60,557 nt of DNA from positions 1 through 60,557 of the forward strand of contig JAHHHW010000089.1 of assembly GCA_019359115.1 (NCBI GenBank), written 5' to 3'. Positions 9,344 to 16,445 of the stretch are shown here, piece after piece. Position 1 is the first letter of the stretch. Each line of letters begins with the position of its first letter. Both the position numbers and the translations under genes were made by a program. The stretch comes from Pelatocladus maniniholoensis HA4357-MV3. GTDB lineage: Bacteria > Cyanobacteriota > Cyanobacteriia > Cyanobacteriales > Nostocaceae. A model generated the notes under the pieces. It saw only the letters and a program-made list of their open reading frames with translations. It was not told the origin of the DNA and searched no databases.

Positions 9344-10027
9344 ATGAGCTTAAGTAATGTTGGAAATTTGATGTGCCTTTACATGCATGAAGTAAACCCA
9401 GGTAAAGGCACAGATGCACCAGAATTTTTAATCAAAGCAGCTGCCAGAGCGCTGCTTGAATCAGATGGACGTAATTGGGTTCCAGTAATTGTTAAAGAAA
9501 TCACTGAAGACCAGTATGAGGTTATTGGCAATTCATTTATTTATGCGATCGCCCTAGAAGCTGGGCTAGAAAGAGTTTGGTGTGTTATTGCAGATAAGAG
9601 TGAAAAAACATTTGAGTTAACCAAGATTCTTACCAGAGAGTCCATACCCAAAATCAACCTATCAACTGCAACTAGAGACGAAATTCAGTCGGCTTTGCAG
9701 TACCTGATAGAAAAACCTGGTAGTGAGCTAAAAGGTGTGAAGTTGGCGATCGCTACCAATCGTATTGATGAGTCTCCACGCCAGTACTGGAAAAGCTTGG
9801 AGCCAATCACAAAGCTCAAGTGTGGTATAACCAAGGGGAAAAAGCTGGTAGCACTCAAGGAGGTTTTCTACTTGACTCCTCAACCAACTCCAGAAGTTAT
9901 CACAGATGGTAGTACCTTGAATAGTTTAACTCTTGCGCAACTCAAAGACATGGCGAAAAAGCAAGGGGTTGCCGGGTATACCAAGAAGAAAAAGCAAGAG
10001 TTAGTTGATCTGCTATCGAAAAATTAA
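9344..10027 (+). CDS. ParB-like protein with C-terminal Rho-N/SAP-like domain
   Basis: This 227-residue protein follows the nuclease-ParA gene by ten bases with ribosome binding site AGGAGG (9333-9338 region), so the two are surely one unit. Residues about 15-110 look like a ParB N-terminal fold: a list-like opening, then VPVIVKEITEDQYEVIGN and a charged helix region. No clear helix-turn-helix is visible. The last 40 residues (LNSLTLAQLKDMAKKQGV, then a lysine-rich stretch) match the Rho N-terminal/SAP type of nucleic-acid-binding helix pair. I infer that it is the DNA-binding partner of the ParA fusion. Palindromes that could be its sites lie on both sides of the pair. Confidence 0.7.
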   Translation: MSLSNVGNLMCLYMHEVNPGKGTDAPEFLIKAAARALLESDGRNWVPVIVKEITEDQYEVIGNSFIYAIALEAGLERVWCVIADKSEKTFELTKILTRESIPKINLSTATRDEIQSALQYLIEKPGSELKGVKLAIATNRIDESPRQYWKSLEPITKLKCGITKGKKLVALKEVFYLTPQPTPEVITDGSTLNSLTLAQLKDMAKKQGVAGYTKKKKQELVDLLSKN

Positions 10028-10086
10028 TCTGAAAACAAAACACGACAACTTCCTAAAACTTGTCTTACAGGCAAGTGGGTGCTAGT

Positions 10087-10116
10087 TTCACCCCTGTAAA
10101 ATTTTACAGGGGTGAA
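10087..10116. promoter_or_regulatory. Palindrome family copy 2
   Basis: A perfect 30-bp palindrome: arms TTCACCCC and GGGGTGAA around the core TGTAAAATTTTACA. Pairing extends outward to CTAG on both sides with one bulged base. It lies 60 bases after the ParB-like gene. With no loop it looks more like a protein-binding site than a terminator. Confidence 0.75.
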
Positions 10117-10244
10117 CTAGGGTCTAATTAGGGCGATCGCACTGCCCTAGTTCTTAGCTGACAAGGGATTTACCCCCAAACCCTTAAATTGTTCTGGGGT
10201 TTGTTTGGGGAATTTTTTCATTTTTTTCAGCAAGCCAAAAGAGG

Positions 10245-10270
10245 AACTCATGTAAAATTTTTCATGAGTT
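10245..10270. promoter_or_regulatory. Palindrome family copy 3
   Basis: Arms AACTCA and TGAGTT surround TGTAAAATTTTTCA, the family core with one change. It lies between the ParB-like gene and the protease gene. Confidence 0.65.
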
Positions 10271-10333
10271 GTACAAAATTTTACCAAAAAGTACGCGTTT
10301 TTCCAGTTTTTCGAGATAACTTAAACAAGCTTT

Positions 10334-10381
10334 TACATCTTTTTACTCTAAAAAAAGATGTATAGTACGGGGAACTTTAAA
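10334..10381 (+). promoter_or_regulatory. Hairpin plus GGGGAACTTTAAA leader motif
   Basis: An inverted repeat (TACATCTTTTT at 10334 and AAAAAGATGTA at 10352) is followed by GGGGAACTTTAAA at 10369-10381, which ends on the first base of the start codon. The same 13 bases occur again at 10981-10993, before the coiled-coil gene. Confidence 0.55.
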
Positions 10382-10923
10382 TGTATAAAAACAATTCCCC
10401 GTACCTTATGTTGTCCCCAGGCGAAATAGAAATATTCAGTGCAGGCACGCACACAAGCAGTAATGGATTGACAAAGACGTATTCTATTGATGATTTGGGT
10501 CGTACGATCGCGCGATCGTACGACCCAAATCTTTTTGACGCGCCAGCTGTAGTGGGACACCCACGAGATAATTCGCCTGCTTATGGATGGGTTAACAGCG
10601 TCCGCCGAGTAGGCAGCAAACTGCTTGCCAAGTTAAAAGACGTAGATCCAAGCTTCCAGGAGGCAGTCAGAAGCAAACGCTTCAAAAAGATATCAGCGTC
10701 TTTTTATTCGCCTAGCAGCCTTGACAACCCAAAGCCAGGTGTTTACTACCTCCGCCACGTTGGTTTTTTGGGCGGCATGGCTCCGGCTGTTAAGGGCTTG
10801 AATTCTGTTTGTTTCTCTGAGCAAGAAAAGGGGGTGCTTGATTATTCATATGATTTTGAGGAGCGGCTAAGAAGCGCCGAGCAAGAGGCAGCACGAGCTT
10901 ATGAGAATGCTTGGAAGAAATAA
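10381..10923 (+). CDS. Phage Mu-like head protease (orphan)
   Basis: The 180-residue product resembles the protease of Mu-type phage heads, which trims scaffold and capsid proteins. Early residues read EIEIFSAGTHTSSNGL, then SYDPNLFDAPAVVGHP, AYGWVNSVRRVG and RFKKISASFYSP, with YYLRHVGFLGGMAPAVKGL near residue 133. These segments follow the order of the family, which opens with a heat-stable GTHT-type block and has a conserved GHP and SASF serine segment. It is shorter than full phage proteases, which carry a scaffold extension. The coiled-coil protein encoded next may play that role. No capsid, portal or terminase gene is present, so this looks like phage cargo put to another use. Identification is by motif memory, not search. 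Confidence 0.6.
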   Translation: MYKNNSPYLMLSPGEIEIFSAGTHTSSNGLTKTYSIDDLGRTIARSYDPNLFDAPAVVGHPRDNSPAYGWVNSVRRVGSKLLAKLKDVDPSFQEAVRSKRFKKISASFYSPSSLDNPKPGVYYLRHVGFLGGMAPAVKGLNSVCFSEQEKGVLDYSYDFEERLRSAEQEAARAYENAWKK

Positions 10924-10951
10924 CCACTCCTGTAAAATTTAACAGGAGTGG
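10924..10951. promoter_or_regulatory. Palindrome family copy 4
   Basis: Arms CCACTCC and GGAGTGG surround TGTAAAATTTAACA directly after the protease stop codon. Same core, different matched arms from the other three copies. Confidence 0.7.
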
Positions 10952-10980
10952 TGGGTGAGTGCATCATCATTTGTTTGCAT

Positions 10981-10993
10981 GGGGAACTTTAAA
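10981..10993 (+). promoter_or_regulatory. Second GGGGAACTTTAAA motif
   Basis: An exact repeat of the 13-base motif that precedes the protease gene, here about 80 bases before the coiled-coil gene. A shared leader or regulator site is likely. Confidence 0.5.
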
Positions 10994-11071
10994 GCTAAGT
11001 AGCAGAATGATAAAAACCCGCACGTGGTAAGCATTTTTGCTAATCTTGTCTACCAAAAGCATACAAAAGAA

Positions 11072-12004
11072 ATGCCCAAATCAAAATTAGAACAAAAGCT
11101 AAAACCTGCACCCCAAGCAGTTGTGACAGACAATTTTGAGTCACCCGCAAAAGATGATAATCAAAATCAAATTACAACTTTACAACAGCAGATAGCTGAA
11201 TTAGAATCACGAATTGCCACCCTGAAAAATGAAATTGCGGAGTGCGATCGCACAATTCGTGAGGGAGAAGAGGCGATCGCATTGCTTGAAAGCCCTCCTA
11301 AGTGGGGCATCCCATCTGGTAAATTTGACCTTTTCGACCAGATGCAAGAGGCCCTTGTCAATGCCAGGGATGAGCAAGAGCGGACGCGGAAGCTTGAAGC
11401 TATGCGGGTATCATTACAGCGCGGACGCCTTATGCTTCAAGACAAGCAAGTCCAACTACTGTCTGTTGAAAGTGAGTTACAAGATTTATGTGAAGAGTTG
11501 GACTGGCAGCAAAATTACCTACCTTATTTAAACGAATACCAAAACGCTTACACGCTCCCAAAAGAGCAACAGTACAAGATTAATCAGATTTCAGGGTATG
11601 TATGTGACTTAAGCCGTCGGCTTGGGGAAATGAAGCAAATCGCCCAAGACTCCGAACTAATAAAAAAGTGGGAGAAAAAGAATTACATGTCTCCGTCTTT
11701 CAAACATGCATACGAGGAAATTCAAGCAGGTGTTGCAAGACGAGAAGAAGAATTAGAAAAGTTTAAAACCGTTGACCAAAAGCACTTTCGTCAATTTATC
11801 CGCGCACGAAGGGACATTGAAGCATCTTTGCAAGCCTTGATTGTTCAGCAAGAAAATTACTTTGCAAAGCTGGATAAATTCATTGCTGACTTAAAACGGC
11901 ACGGGCAAGCCTTGTTAGGCATAGAATCTTTGACTCAATACAATTTACCAGTAGTGAGTGTGAATGACAAAAATCAAATTACAATCACCACGAAAAAGCT
12001 TTAA
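11072..12004 (+). CDS. Coiled-coil protein, unknown function
   Basis: I do not recognise this protein. From ATG 11072 it has 310 residues; GTG 11024 would add 16. Residues about 30-100 form a long heptad-rich coiled coil (ITTLQQQIAELESRIATL), and a second one covers about 110-160 (LQRGRLMLQDKQVQLLSV). The rest is helical and charged, with no signal peptide or membrane segment and no enzyme motif. It follows the protease-like gene and shares the GGGGAACTTTAAA leader motif with it. A scaffold-like or structural partner for that protease is one reading, which I infer only from adjacency. Confidence 0.7.
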   Translation: MPKSKLEQKLKPAPQAVVTDNFESPAKDDNQNQITTLQQQIAELESRIATLKNEIAECDRTIREGEEAIALLESPPKWGIPSGKFDLFDQMQEALVNARDEQERTRKLEAMRVSLQRGRLMLQDKQVQLLSVESELQDLCEELDWQQNYLPYLNEYQNAYTLPKEQQYKINQISGYVCDLSRRLGEMKQIAQDSELIKKWEKKNYMSPSFKHAYEEIQAGVARREEELEKFKTVDQKHFRQFIRARRDIEASLQALIVQQENYFAKLDKFIADLKRHGQALLGIESLTQYNLPVVSVNDKNQITITTKKL

Positions 12005-12070
12005 ATGTCAGGGTTTATCAGTAAAACTAATAATTTTTAGTTAATGAGAAACCATTAATGCAAAGCAGCC

Positions 12071-12122
12071 GTTTTACCTGTTACAGGTTATGATGAAAGC
12101 GTAAACCTGTAACAGGTAAAAC
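12071..12122. promoter_or_regulatory. Double operator/iteron inverted repeat
   Basis: Perfect 19-base arms (12071-12089 and 12104-12122) each contain the palindrome ACCTGTTACAGGT. The repeat ends one base before ATG 12124, covering the promoter or translation start of the alpha-CTD-like gene. Further copies of AACCTGTAACA lie inside that gene. Confidence 0.8.
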
Positions 12123-12123
12123 A

Positions 12124-12543
12124 ATGATAAACAAAGGCGGACGTGGTAAAAAAGCAAGTTACTCAACAGTGGTGATGAGAGTCCCCCTGCCACTTCGAGA
12201 AAAGGTTCTGCAATTGGTACAACAGTTCTATGATTCCCTTGGTAAGGATAAACCTGTAACAAGTATTGAACCTATTGAAGTTAATAAACCTGTAACAAGT
12301 ATTGAGAATACTAGTGACAATAAACCCGTAACAGGTTTTGAGTCTGTACCAATTGAAGAATTGGGTCTGTCAGTCAAAAATTACAATATCTTGAAGAGGT
12401 TGCAGATAAATGTCATTGGCGACTTAATTGTCTACACAGAAAAAGATTTGCTCTCTATGAAAAATATGGGGAACAAAAGCGTTGAATTGCTGAAGTCGGC
12501 GCTTTTAAAACAATTTGGGTTGACCCTGAAAACCAATACTTAA
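12124..12543 (+). CDS. Small regulator with RNA polymerase alpha-CTD-like domain
   Basis: The 139-residue protein has three parts. Residues 1-40 are basic then helical (KGGRGKK, VMRVPLPLREKVLQLVQQFY), suggesting a DNA-binding or dimerising head. Residues 43-76 are three 12-residue repeats starting KPVTS/KPVTG. Residues 77-136 closely match the C-terminal domain of RNA polymerase alpha: IEELGLSVKNYNILK, VIGDL, and NMGNKS as the second helix-hairpin-helix. Of the E. coli DNA-contact residues, N268, K271, G296, K298 and S299 are kept, while R265 is Lys85 here. That domain binds UP-element DNA and activators. The gene sits behind a double operator whose sequence recurs in its own repeat-coding DNA. 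I infer an autoregulator or copy-control protein of the element. Confidence 0.8.
   Translation: MINKGGRGKKASYSTVVMRVPLPLREKVLQLVQQFYDSLGKDKPVTSIEPIEVNKPVTSIENTSDNKPVTGFESVPIEELGLSVKNYNILKRLQINVIGDLIVYTEKDLLSMKNMGNKSVELLKSALLKQFGLTLKTNT
12251..12337 (+). repeat. Three 36-bp direct repeats in coding sequence
   Basis: AACCTGTAACAAGT starts at 12251 and again at 12287, and AACCCGTAACAGGT starts at 12323, each exactly 36 bases apart. They encode the KPVTSIE-type 12-residue repeats and match the operator arms at 12071-12122. Confidence 0.85.
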
Positions 12544-12570
12544 TTGAGAAGATGATGAATCTACAAAAAT

Positions 12571-12598
12571 CCGCCTCCCCAGTTAACCGGGAAGGCGG
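12571..12598 (+). terminator. G+C-rich stem-loop after alpha-CTD-like gene
   Basis: CCGCCTCCCC pairs with GGGAAGGCGG apart from one mismatch. It lies 28 bases after the stop codon and has no T run, so this is a weak terminator candidate. Confidence 0.45.
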
Positions 12599-12729
12599 TC
12601 GTCAATCCAAAAGTTCTCTTATAAAAGCCGCGATCGCTTTACCAGCTGTAGACTGCTTGCCTACTTTTAGCTTGTTTAAAGTGCGATCGCGTGCTTGTTC
12701 CAATTCCTCACGCCTAGCACTATCTGTTG

Positions 12730-12978
12730 TTAGGCTGCTGATTTTCCCAGGCGATCACCTAACTTCTTGTCTAGTATTGCTTCTATCTTCGCCTCTAAGT
12801 CGATGCTAGATGCTTGAATGTGATTGTCCGCTTCCCACCCTAATGCTGCTTTGAGGGCATTTATAACAAAGCTGTTAACACTAGTATTTTGCTTGGTCGC
12901 TTCTGCTTTGACTGCTTCATACAATTCTTTGTATCCGTCTAAGCGTAAGTTTAACTGGATTCGTTCGCGATCGCTCAT
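12730..12978 (-). CDS. Ribbon-helix-helix (CopG-like) regulator
   Basis: From ATG 12978 (ribosome binding site AGAGG) the product has 82 residues. The N-terminal ERIQLNLRLDGYKELYEAVKAEA is a typical ribbon-helix-helix strand plus helix, continuing VNSFVINALKAALG. The C-terminal half is helical and charged (DLEAKIEAILDKKLGDRLG). Proteins like this repress their own promoters and often act in plasmid copy control or partition. The DNA just upstream (12988-13132) is packed with CTAGAC-type half sites in both orientations, which suggests autoregulation. An in-frame start further upstream at 13044 would run through those sites and is less likely. Confidence 0.75.
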   Translation of the reverse strand: MSDRERIQLNLRLDGYKELYEAVKAEATKQNTSVNSFVINALKAALGWEADNHIQASSIDLEAKIEAILDKKLGDRLGKSAA

Positions 12979-12987
12979 ACTGTTACC

Positions 12988-13132
12988 TCTAGTCAAATGT
13001 CTAGCAGAAATACTAGCACAGAAGCTTGTTCGACTACTAGACATAAGCTAGACAAATAGACTTGTGTTGATTGTCATAAAAACACTGATAGATAAGTACT
13101 AGACATAATACTAGACACAAAGCTAGTATTTA
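12988..13132. promoter_or_regulatory. Cluster of CTAGAC/ACTAGACATAA repeats
   Basis: At least eight CTAG-centred half sites occur here, including ACTAGACATAA at 13036 and again at 13098, TCTAGTCAAATGTCTAG at 12988, and CTAGACAAATAG at 13049. They lie between the divergent ribbon-helix-helix gene and the gene at 13213, and are probable operators. Confidence 0.65.
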
Positions 13133-13137
13133 AATGT

Positions 13138-13179
13138 GAAGGGCGCTGAACCTTCCGACCAAGAAAAGCAGCGCCCTTT
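13138..13179 (+). terminator. Stem-loop in leader of 13213 gene
   Basis: AAGGGCGCTG (13139-13148) pairs perfectly with CAGCGCCCTT (13169-13178) across a 20-base loop, 34 bases before the next start codon. It could be an attenuator or regulatory hairpin. Confidence 0.5.
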
Positions 13180-13212
13180 GGCTAACAAAGTAACCAACAA
13201 GGATTTTACACC

Positions 13213-13950
13213 ATGACATTTGAAACAGTTGCTTCCATCGACTTCCAAGCCCTCAACAAACGCGACCTCAAGCGGCTTTGCACATTGGCTCGTGATGAAT
13301 GGGGTAAGCCAATCGACCTTAGAAGCAGCGCCCTCCAAATGGCTGAATACCTAGAACTGTATCGTCAGTGGAAGCTGAATCAGAAAATTGAAGAAACCAA
13401 GGCAGTAGAACAAGTCGAGGAAGTTACTACCCCAGAAATTGCAGAAGTTGAAACAGTAGATGAGGTTGTGGAAGTTGCGATCGCACCCCAGGAAGAAGAG
13501 GCAGCACCCACTCCGAGCAATTTTGAAGGTATCAATGACGCACCTCTAGGCGAACCAATCGCCTCCTCCCCCCTTACCTGCGATGTTTTGAATCACCAAG
13601 CGTGTGAATTGCCTGAACAGCGAAATGTTGCAGCTGACTTCATCCATGAAAAATCTTACTGGGAGCAATGGAATGAAATCTACAGTAGTGCGATCGCATC
13701 CCTCCAGCCCAAGCCTCAATCCCAGACCGTACCTCAGACCATCCAACCAGAAGCAGATGTTAGCGCCAAGGTTGTTGGACTGATGGCGATCGCTTTCCTC
13801 GCATTGATGGTCGATGGAATTCTTTGGATAGTGAAGGAGGTACAGCAACGGCGGTTAGTTCAACGTTCGTTCTCTGCTGCAATGCTGGTGGTACAACGCC
13901 ACAGACCACGCGCTAAGGGGTTCCGCCCAGCTTTGTTAGTCAATAGCTAA
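13213..13950 (+). CDS. Membrane-anchored acidic protein, unknown function
   Basis: I do not recognise this 245-residue protein. Residues 1-60 form a compact, likely helical domain (FQALNKRDLKRLCTLARDEW). Residues 60-110 are a very acidic, valine-rich stretch. One membrane helix lies near 186-207 (VVGLMAIAFLALMVDGILWIV) and is followed by a basic tail of about 38 residues (QQRRLVQRS, then RHRPRAKGFRP). An acidic N-terminal part and a basic tail across a membrane suggest a single-pass protein with a long cytoplasmic head. A perfect palindromic terminator follows. Its place beside replication genes suggests an element function, but nothing more can be said. Confidence 0.65.
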   Translation: MTFETVASIDFQALNKRDLKRLCTLARDEWGKPIDLRSSALQMAEYLELYRQWKLNQKIEETKAVEQVEEVTTPEIAEVETVDEVVEVAIAPQEEEAAPTPSNFEGINDAPLGEPIASSPLTCDVLNHQACELPEQRNVAADFIHEKSYWEQWNEIYSSAIASLQPKPQSQTVPQTIQPEADVSAKVVGLMAIAFLALMVDGILWIVKEVQQRRLVQRSFSAAMLVVQRHRPRAKGFRPALLVNS

Positions 13951-13959
13951 TTCCTCTTA

Positions 13960-13980
13960 AAACCCGGATAATCCGGGTTT
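13960..13980 (+). terminator. Palindromic terminator
   Basis: AAACCCGGAT and ATCCGGGTTT pair perfectly around a single base, ten bases after the stop codon of the preceding gene. Confidence 0.7.
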
Positions 13981-14014
13981 GCCAACCTACTAATCTTCTA
14001 CTTTTAACTGAACC

Positions 14015-15100
14015 ATGCAATACAACCAGTTCATCGAATCATACCCACTGTTAAATAGTTTCCTAGTTGAATGGGCCGCAGGACGCATCGCCGGAACCTC
14101 GGAACATCTAGAAAGTGAAATTAGAGGACAAATAAATTTTCTTCAGCACCAATACCAAGAAGCAAAACTAAGACTGCCAATCATGCGGCGGTGGGCTGAG
14201 TTTGACGGCTGGGTACTCTCCGAGCATATTAATGCTCAGGCACGAGAAGATGAGGAATGTCAGTATGTTCAGCAGCAACTACTTGAGGCAAAGTACGGAC
14301 TGGCTAACATCAAAAAACTGGACATCATCCCAACACTGCAACAACGACAACAGGCAGCAGAAGAGGTAAAGGAATATATAGAGGTTTTACAGCATCCATC
14401 CGCTCAGGACTTTTTGAAGTGGACACCACGGTTAAGTGCCAGAGAAAAACACTTTTTAGAAAGATTGCCTGTCATGTTTCGTGATGAAGGAACTAATTTC
14501 AGGATACGCTTTTCTGCGACTTATGACTGGTGGTATTTGGGCGATCGCTCATACGATATCTTGACTGAGTTGGTAGAGCAAAATTTTAAGTCGGGCGATC
14601 GCACTACTGCATTCATCACCTACAATGCTTATGATGTACGATGCCTAAACGCTCAATCTGTAATGTTTGTTGACGTTGACTTAGACCCTGAGCAAGTAGC
14701 CTTGTACAGTGAACCGTGGGGACGGTACGGACTAAAACACCGAACACAGGAATCAGAAATACTAAGTCTGGTTGCAACCACGGTTAAAGATTTTGACTTA
14801 CGATTCGAGGCTTACCGCACAGCTGCGGGTATGCGATTGATCGAAACCAGCAGAGAGTGGAATCCAGAAAGCGAAGAATCGCTAGGACTTCAAGAAAGGT
14901 TAGGGTGTGACAGACTTTTCCAAAACCTTTGCAAAACTCAGCGTACCTACAGGGCAAGACTAGAGCCAAAACCCTGGCGCAACGGTGAAACAGTTTGTCA
15001 CCACATTGGTAGTTACGGGAAAGCACCAGAGAACGCGATCGCACTTCAGATCAAGCAGATTCATGACGCGTGGTGCTTGGGTGACGGCGATTTAGGTTAA
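14015..15100 (+). CDS. Possible archaeo-eukaryotic primase-like protein
   Basis: The 361-residue product has a helical N-terminal half (about residues 1-140). In the C-terminal half, VMFVDVDLDPEQ near residue 216 has the paired acidic residues (DVD) seen in motif I of archaeo-eukaryotic primases, and YRTAAGMRLIETSREW follows near 266. Further on come LGCDRLFQNLCKTQ and RARLEPKPWR. That set recalls a family of uncharacterised bacterial proteins, which I link to the primase superfamily only through the acidic motif. The usual motif II histidine is not obvious. It lies between two terminators, so it is its own transcription unit. A replication or DNA-repair role is an inference. Confidence 0.5.
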   Translation: MQYNQFIESYPLLNSFLVEWAAGRIAGTSEHLESEIRGQINFLQHQYQEAKLRLPIMRRWAEFDGWVLSEHINAQAREDEECQYVQQQLLEAKYGLANIKKLDIIPTLQQRQQAAEEVKEYIEVLQHPSAQDFLKWTPRLSAREKHFLERLPVMFRDEGTNFRIRFSATYDWWYLGDRSYDILTELVEQNFKSGDRTTAFITYNAYDVRCLNAQSVMFVDVDLDPEQVALYSEPWGRYGLKHRTQESEILSLVATTVKDFDLRFEAYRTAAGMRLIETSREWNPESEESLGLQERLGCDRLFQNLCKTQRTYRARLEPKPWRNGETVCHHIGSYGKAPENAIALQIKQIHDAWCLGDGDLG

Positions 15101-15113
15101 GCCAAAACAACAT

Positions 15114-15140
15114 AACCTCATCGCCGTGATGAGGTTTTTT
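15114..15140 (+). terminator. Rho-independent terminator
   Basis: AACCTCATC and GATGAGGTT form a perfect 9-bp stem around a 5-base loop and run into TTTTTT, 14 bases after the stop codon. Confidence 0.9.
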
Positions 15141-15248
15141 AAGTCGTGTGAGTTGCGGGGAACCGAGATTATCCGCAACTCATTTCCAAAAATATACCCG
15201 CACCAGACGGCTATCTGGCACGGGCAATGATCATATCTAAGGTTAATT

Positions 15249-16181
15249 ATGACAGAAATTATTCAGATAGGGACTGCGATCACAGTTGAGCCAACACAAC
15301 GCATGGCTGATGTCACAGGTACAGCACAACTAATTGCGCTATGGCTACACGGCAAATCCGCCCAAAGCCAAAAGACTTATGAAAAAGATGTTAGATATTT
15401 TGCTGCATTTTTACTTGCCCAGCATTCAGATCAGGTGCGTCTAAACGATTTAGACTTGCGGACTGTCACCCTGAATGATCTGCAAGCCTATAGCAATTTT
15501 ATGGAAACCAAGGGGTTGGCAAGTGCTAGCCGCAAACGTCGGCTATGCTCCATCAAAAGCTTGTTGGGGTTTGGGCATGAAATCAAGTATTTACATTACA
15601 ACGTTGGGCTGAAGTTGGCAACGCCAAAACCCAAAGACACACTAGCAGAGCGCATCTTAAACGAATTAGAAGTAGCCACGATGATCGCTTTGACCACTCA
15701 GCCGCGCGATCGCTTGCTCCTAAAGTTCCTCTACACTACAGCTGCAAGAGTGGGTGAGATTGAGTTACTGAAGTGGAAAGACATTAGACCTAATCGTGAC
15801 GGTAAAGGGCAAGTGACGCTGTTTGGAAAAGGTGATAAAACCAGAGTTGTAATTATCCCTGTTGGTCTGTACCAAGAATTAATTAAGTTTGGTGGCAGTG
15901 TCGATTCATCCTTACCCGTTTTTGTAAGTCGCCAAAAGGGAGAAGCATTAAAGGCGCGGCAAATTGAGAATATTGTCAGCAACGCTGCTAAACGTGCAGG
16001 TATTCAAGGCAAGGTTAGCCCCCACTGGTTGAGGCACTCTCACGCCAGTCATGGGCTTGATAGAGGTTCGCCCCCTCAACTGGTGCAGCAAACTTTGGGG
16101 CATTCGTCATTGGCAACCACTAGTAAGTATGCCCATGCCAAGCCCAATGAAAGCAGCAGTCTTTATGTGATGCCAGTTTAG
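15249..16181 (+). CDS. Tyrosine recombinase (phage-integrase/Xer-like)
   Basis: The 310-residue product has the two-domain form of Xer-type tyrosine recombinases. A SAM-like N-terminal arm-binding domain covers residues about 20-115 (LHGKSAQSQKTYEKDVRYF). The catalytic domain shows the active residues in order: Arg in TAARVGEIELLKW (about 172), Lys in LFGKGDKTRVV, His-x-x-Arg in HWLRHSHASHGL (about 262-265), His in LGHSSLATTSKYAHA (about 285), and the nucleophile Tyr in SKYAH (about 293). It sits mid-element and far from the nifH junctions, whose 5-bp core does not suit this enzyme class. Resolving dimers of the excised circle is a sensible role. A strong terminator follows. Confidence 0.9.
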   Translation: MTEIIQIGTAITVEPTQRMADVTGTAQLIALWLHGKSAQSQKTYEKDVRYFAAFLLAQHSDQVRLNDLDLRTVTLNDLQAYSNFMETKGLASASRKRRLCSIKSLLGFGHEIKYLHYNVGLKLATPKPKDTLAERILNELEVATMIALTTQPRDRLLLKFLYTTAARVGEIELLKWKDIRPNRDGKGQVTLFGKGDKTRVVIIPVGLYQELIKFGGSVDSSLPVFVSRQKGEALKARQIENIVSNAAKRAGIQGKVSPHWLRHSHASHGLDRGSPPQLVQQTLGHSSLATTSKYAHAKPNESSSLYVMPV

Positions 16182-16214
16182 CCAAATTAACTCCTGCAAA
16201 ATTTGTCATAAGTT

Positions 16215-16251
16215 AACCCCCACCCAGCTAAAAAAGCTAAGTGGGGGTTTT
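16215..16251 (+). terminator. Rho-independent terminator after tyrosine recombinase
   Basis: AACCCCCAC pairs with GTGGGGGTT, with a second small stem (AGCT) inside the loop and T residues after it. It lies between convergent genes and may serve both strands. Confidence 0.85.
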
Positions 16252-16259
16252 GTTCGCGA

Positions 16260-16445
16260 CTATTGATCTGTCATCTCATGCTTTCGCTTTTCTAACTGTG
16301 CGATCGCTTCTTCATGTTCCTCAATATGTTGGGTGTTTTTGGCTAATTGCGCCTGATAGTCGGCAATGAATTGATGAGTGATGTCATGTGCAGGAGTATC
16401 CAGTTTTTTCGTTGCCGCGTAGCTTTTTTGAATCCGTAAGAGCAA
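16260..16445 (-). CDS. Possible small coiled-coil protein overlapping the ATPase gene
   Basis: A 61-codon frame begins at TTG 16445 inside the last 62 bases of the ATPase gene, in another frame, and continues past its stop. The second half is a charged coiled coil (NTQHIEEHEEAIAQLEKRK). The overlap could mean a coupled small gene or a frameshift that cut the ATPase short. No clear ribosome binding site is visible, so the call is weak. Confidence 0.35.
   Translation of the reverse strand: MLLRIQKSYAATKKLDTPAHDITHQFIADYQAQLAKNTQHIEEHEEAIAQLEKRKHEMTDQ

Noticed and set aside
15249-16181. Tyrosine recombinase as the nifH element excisase
   Set aside because: It lies mid-element, and a 5-bp core fits the serine recombinase at the right edge better.
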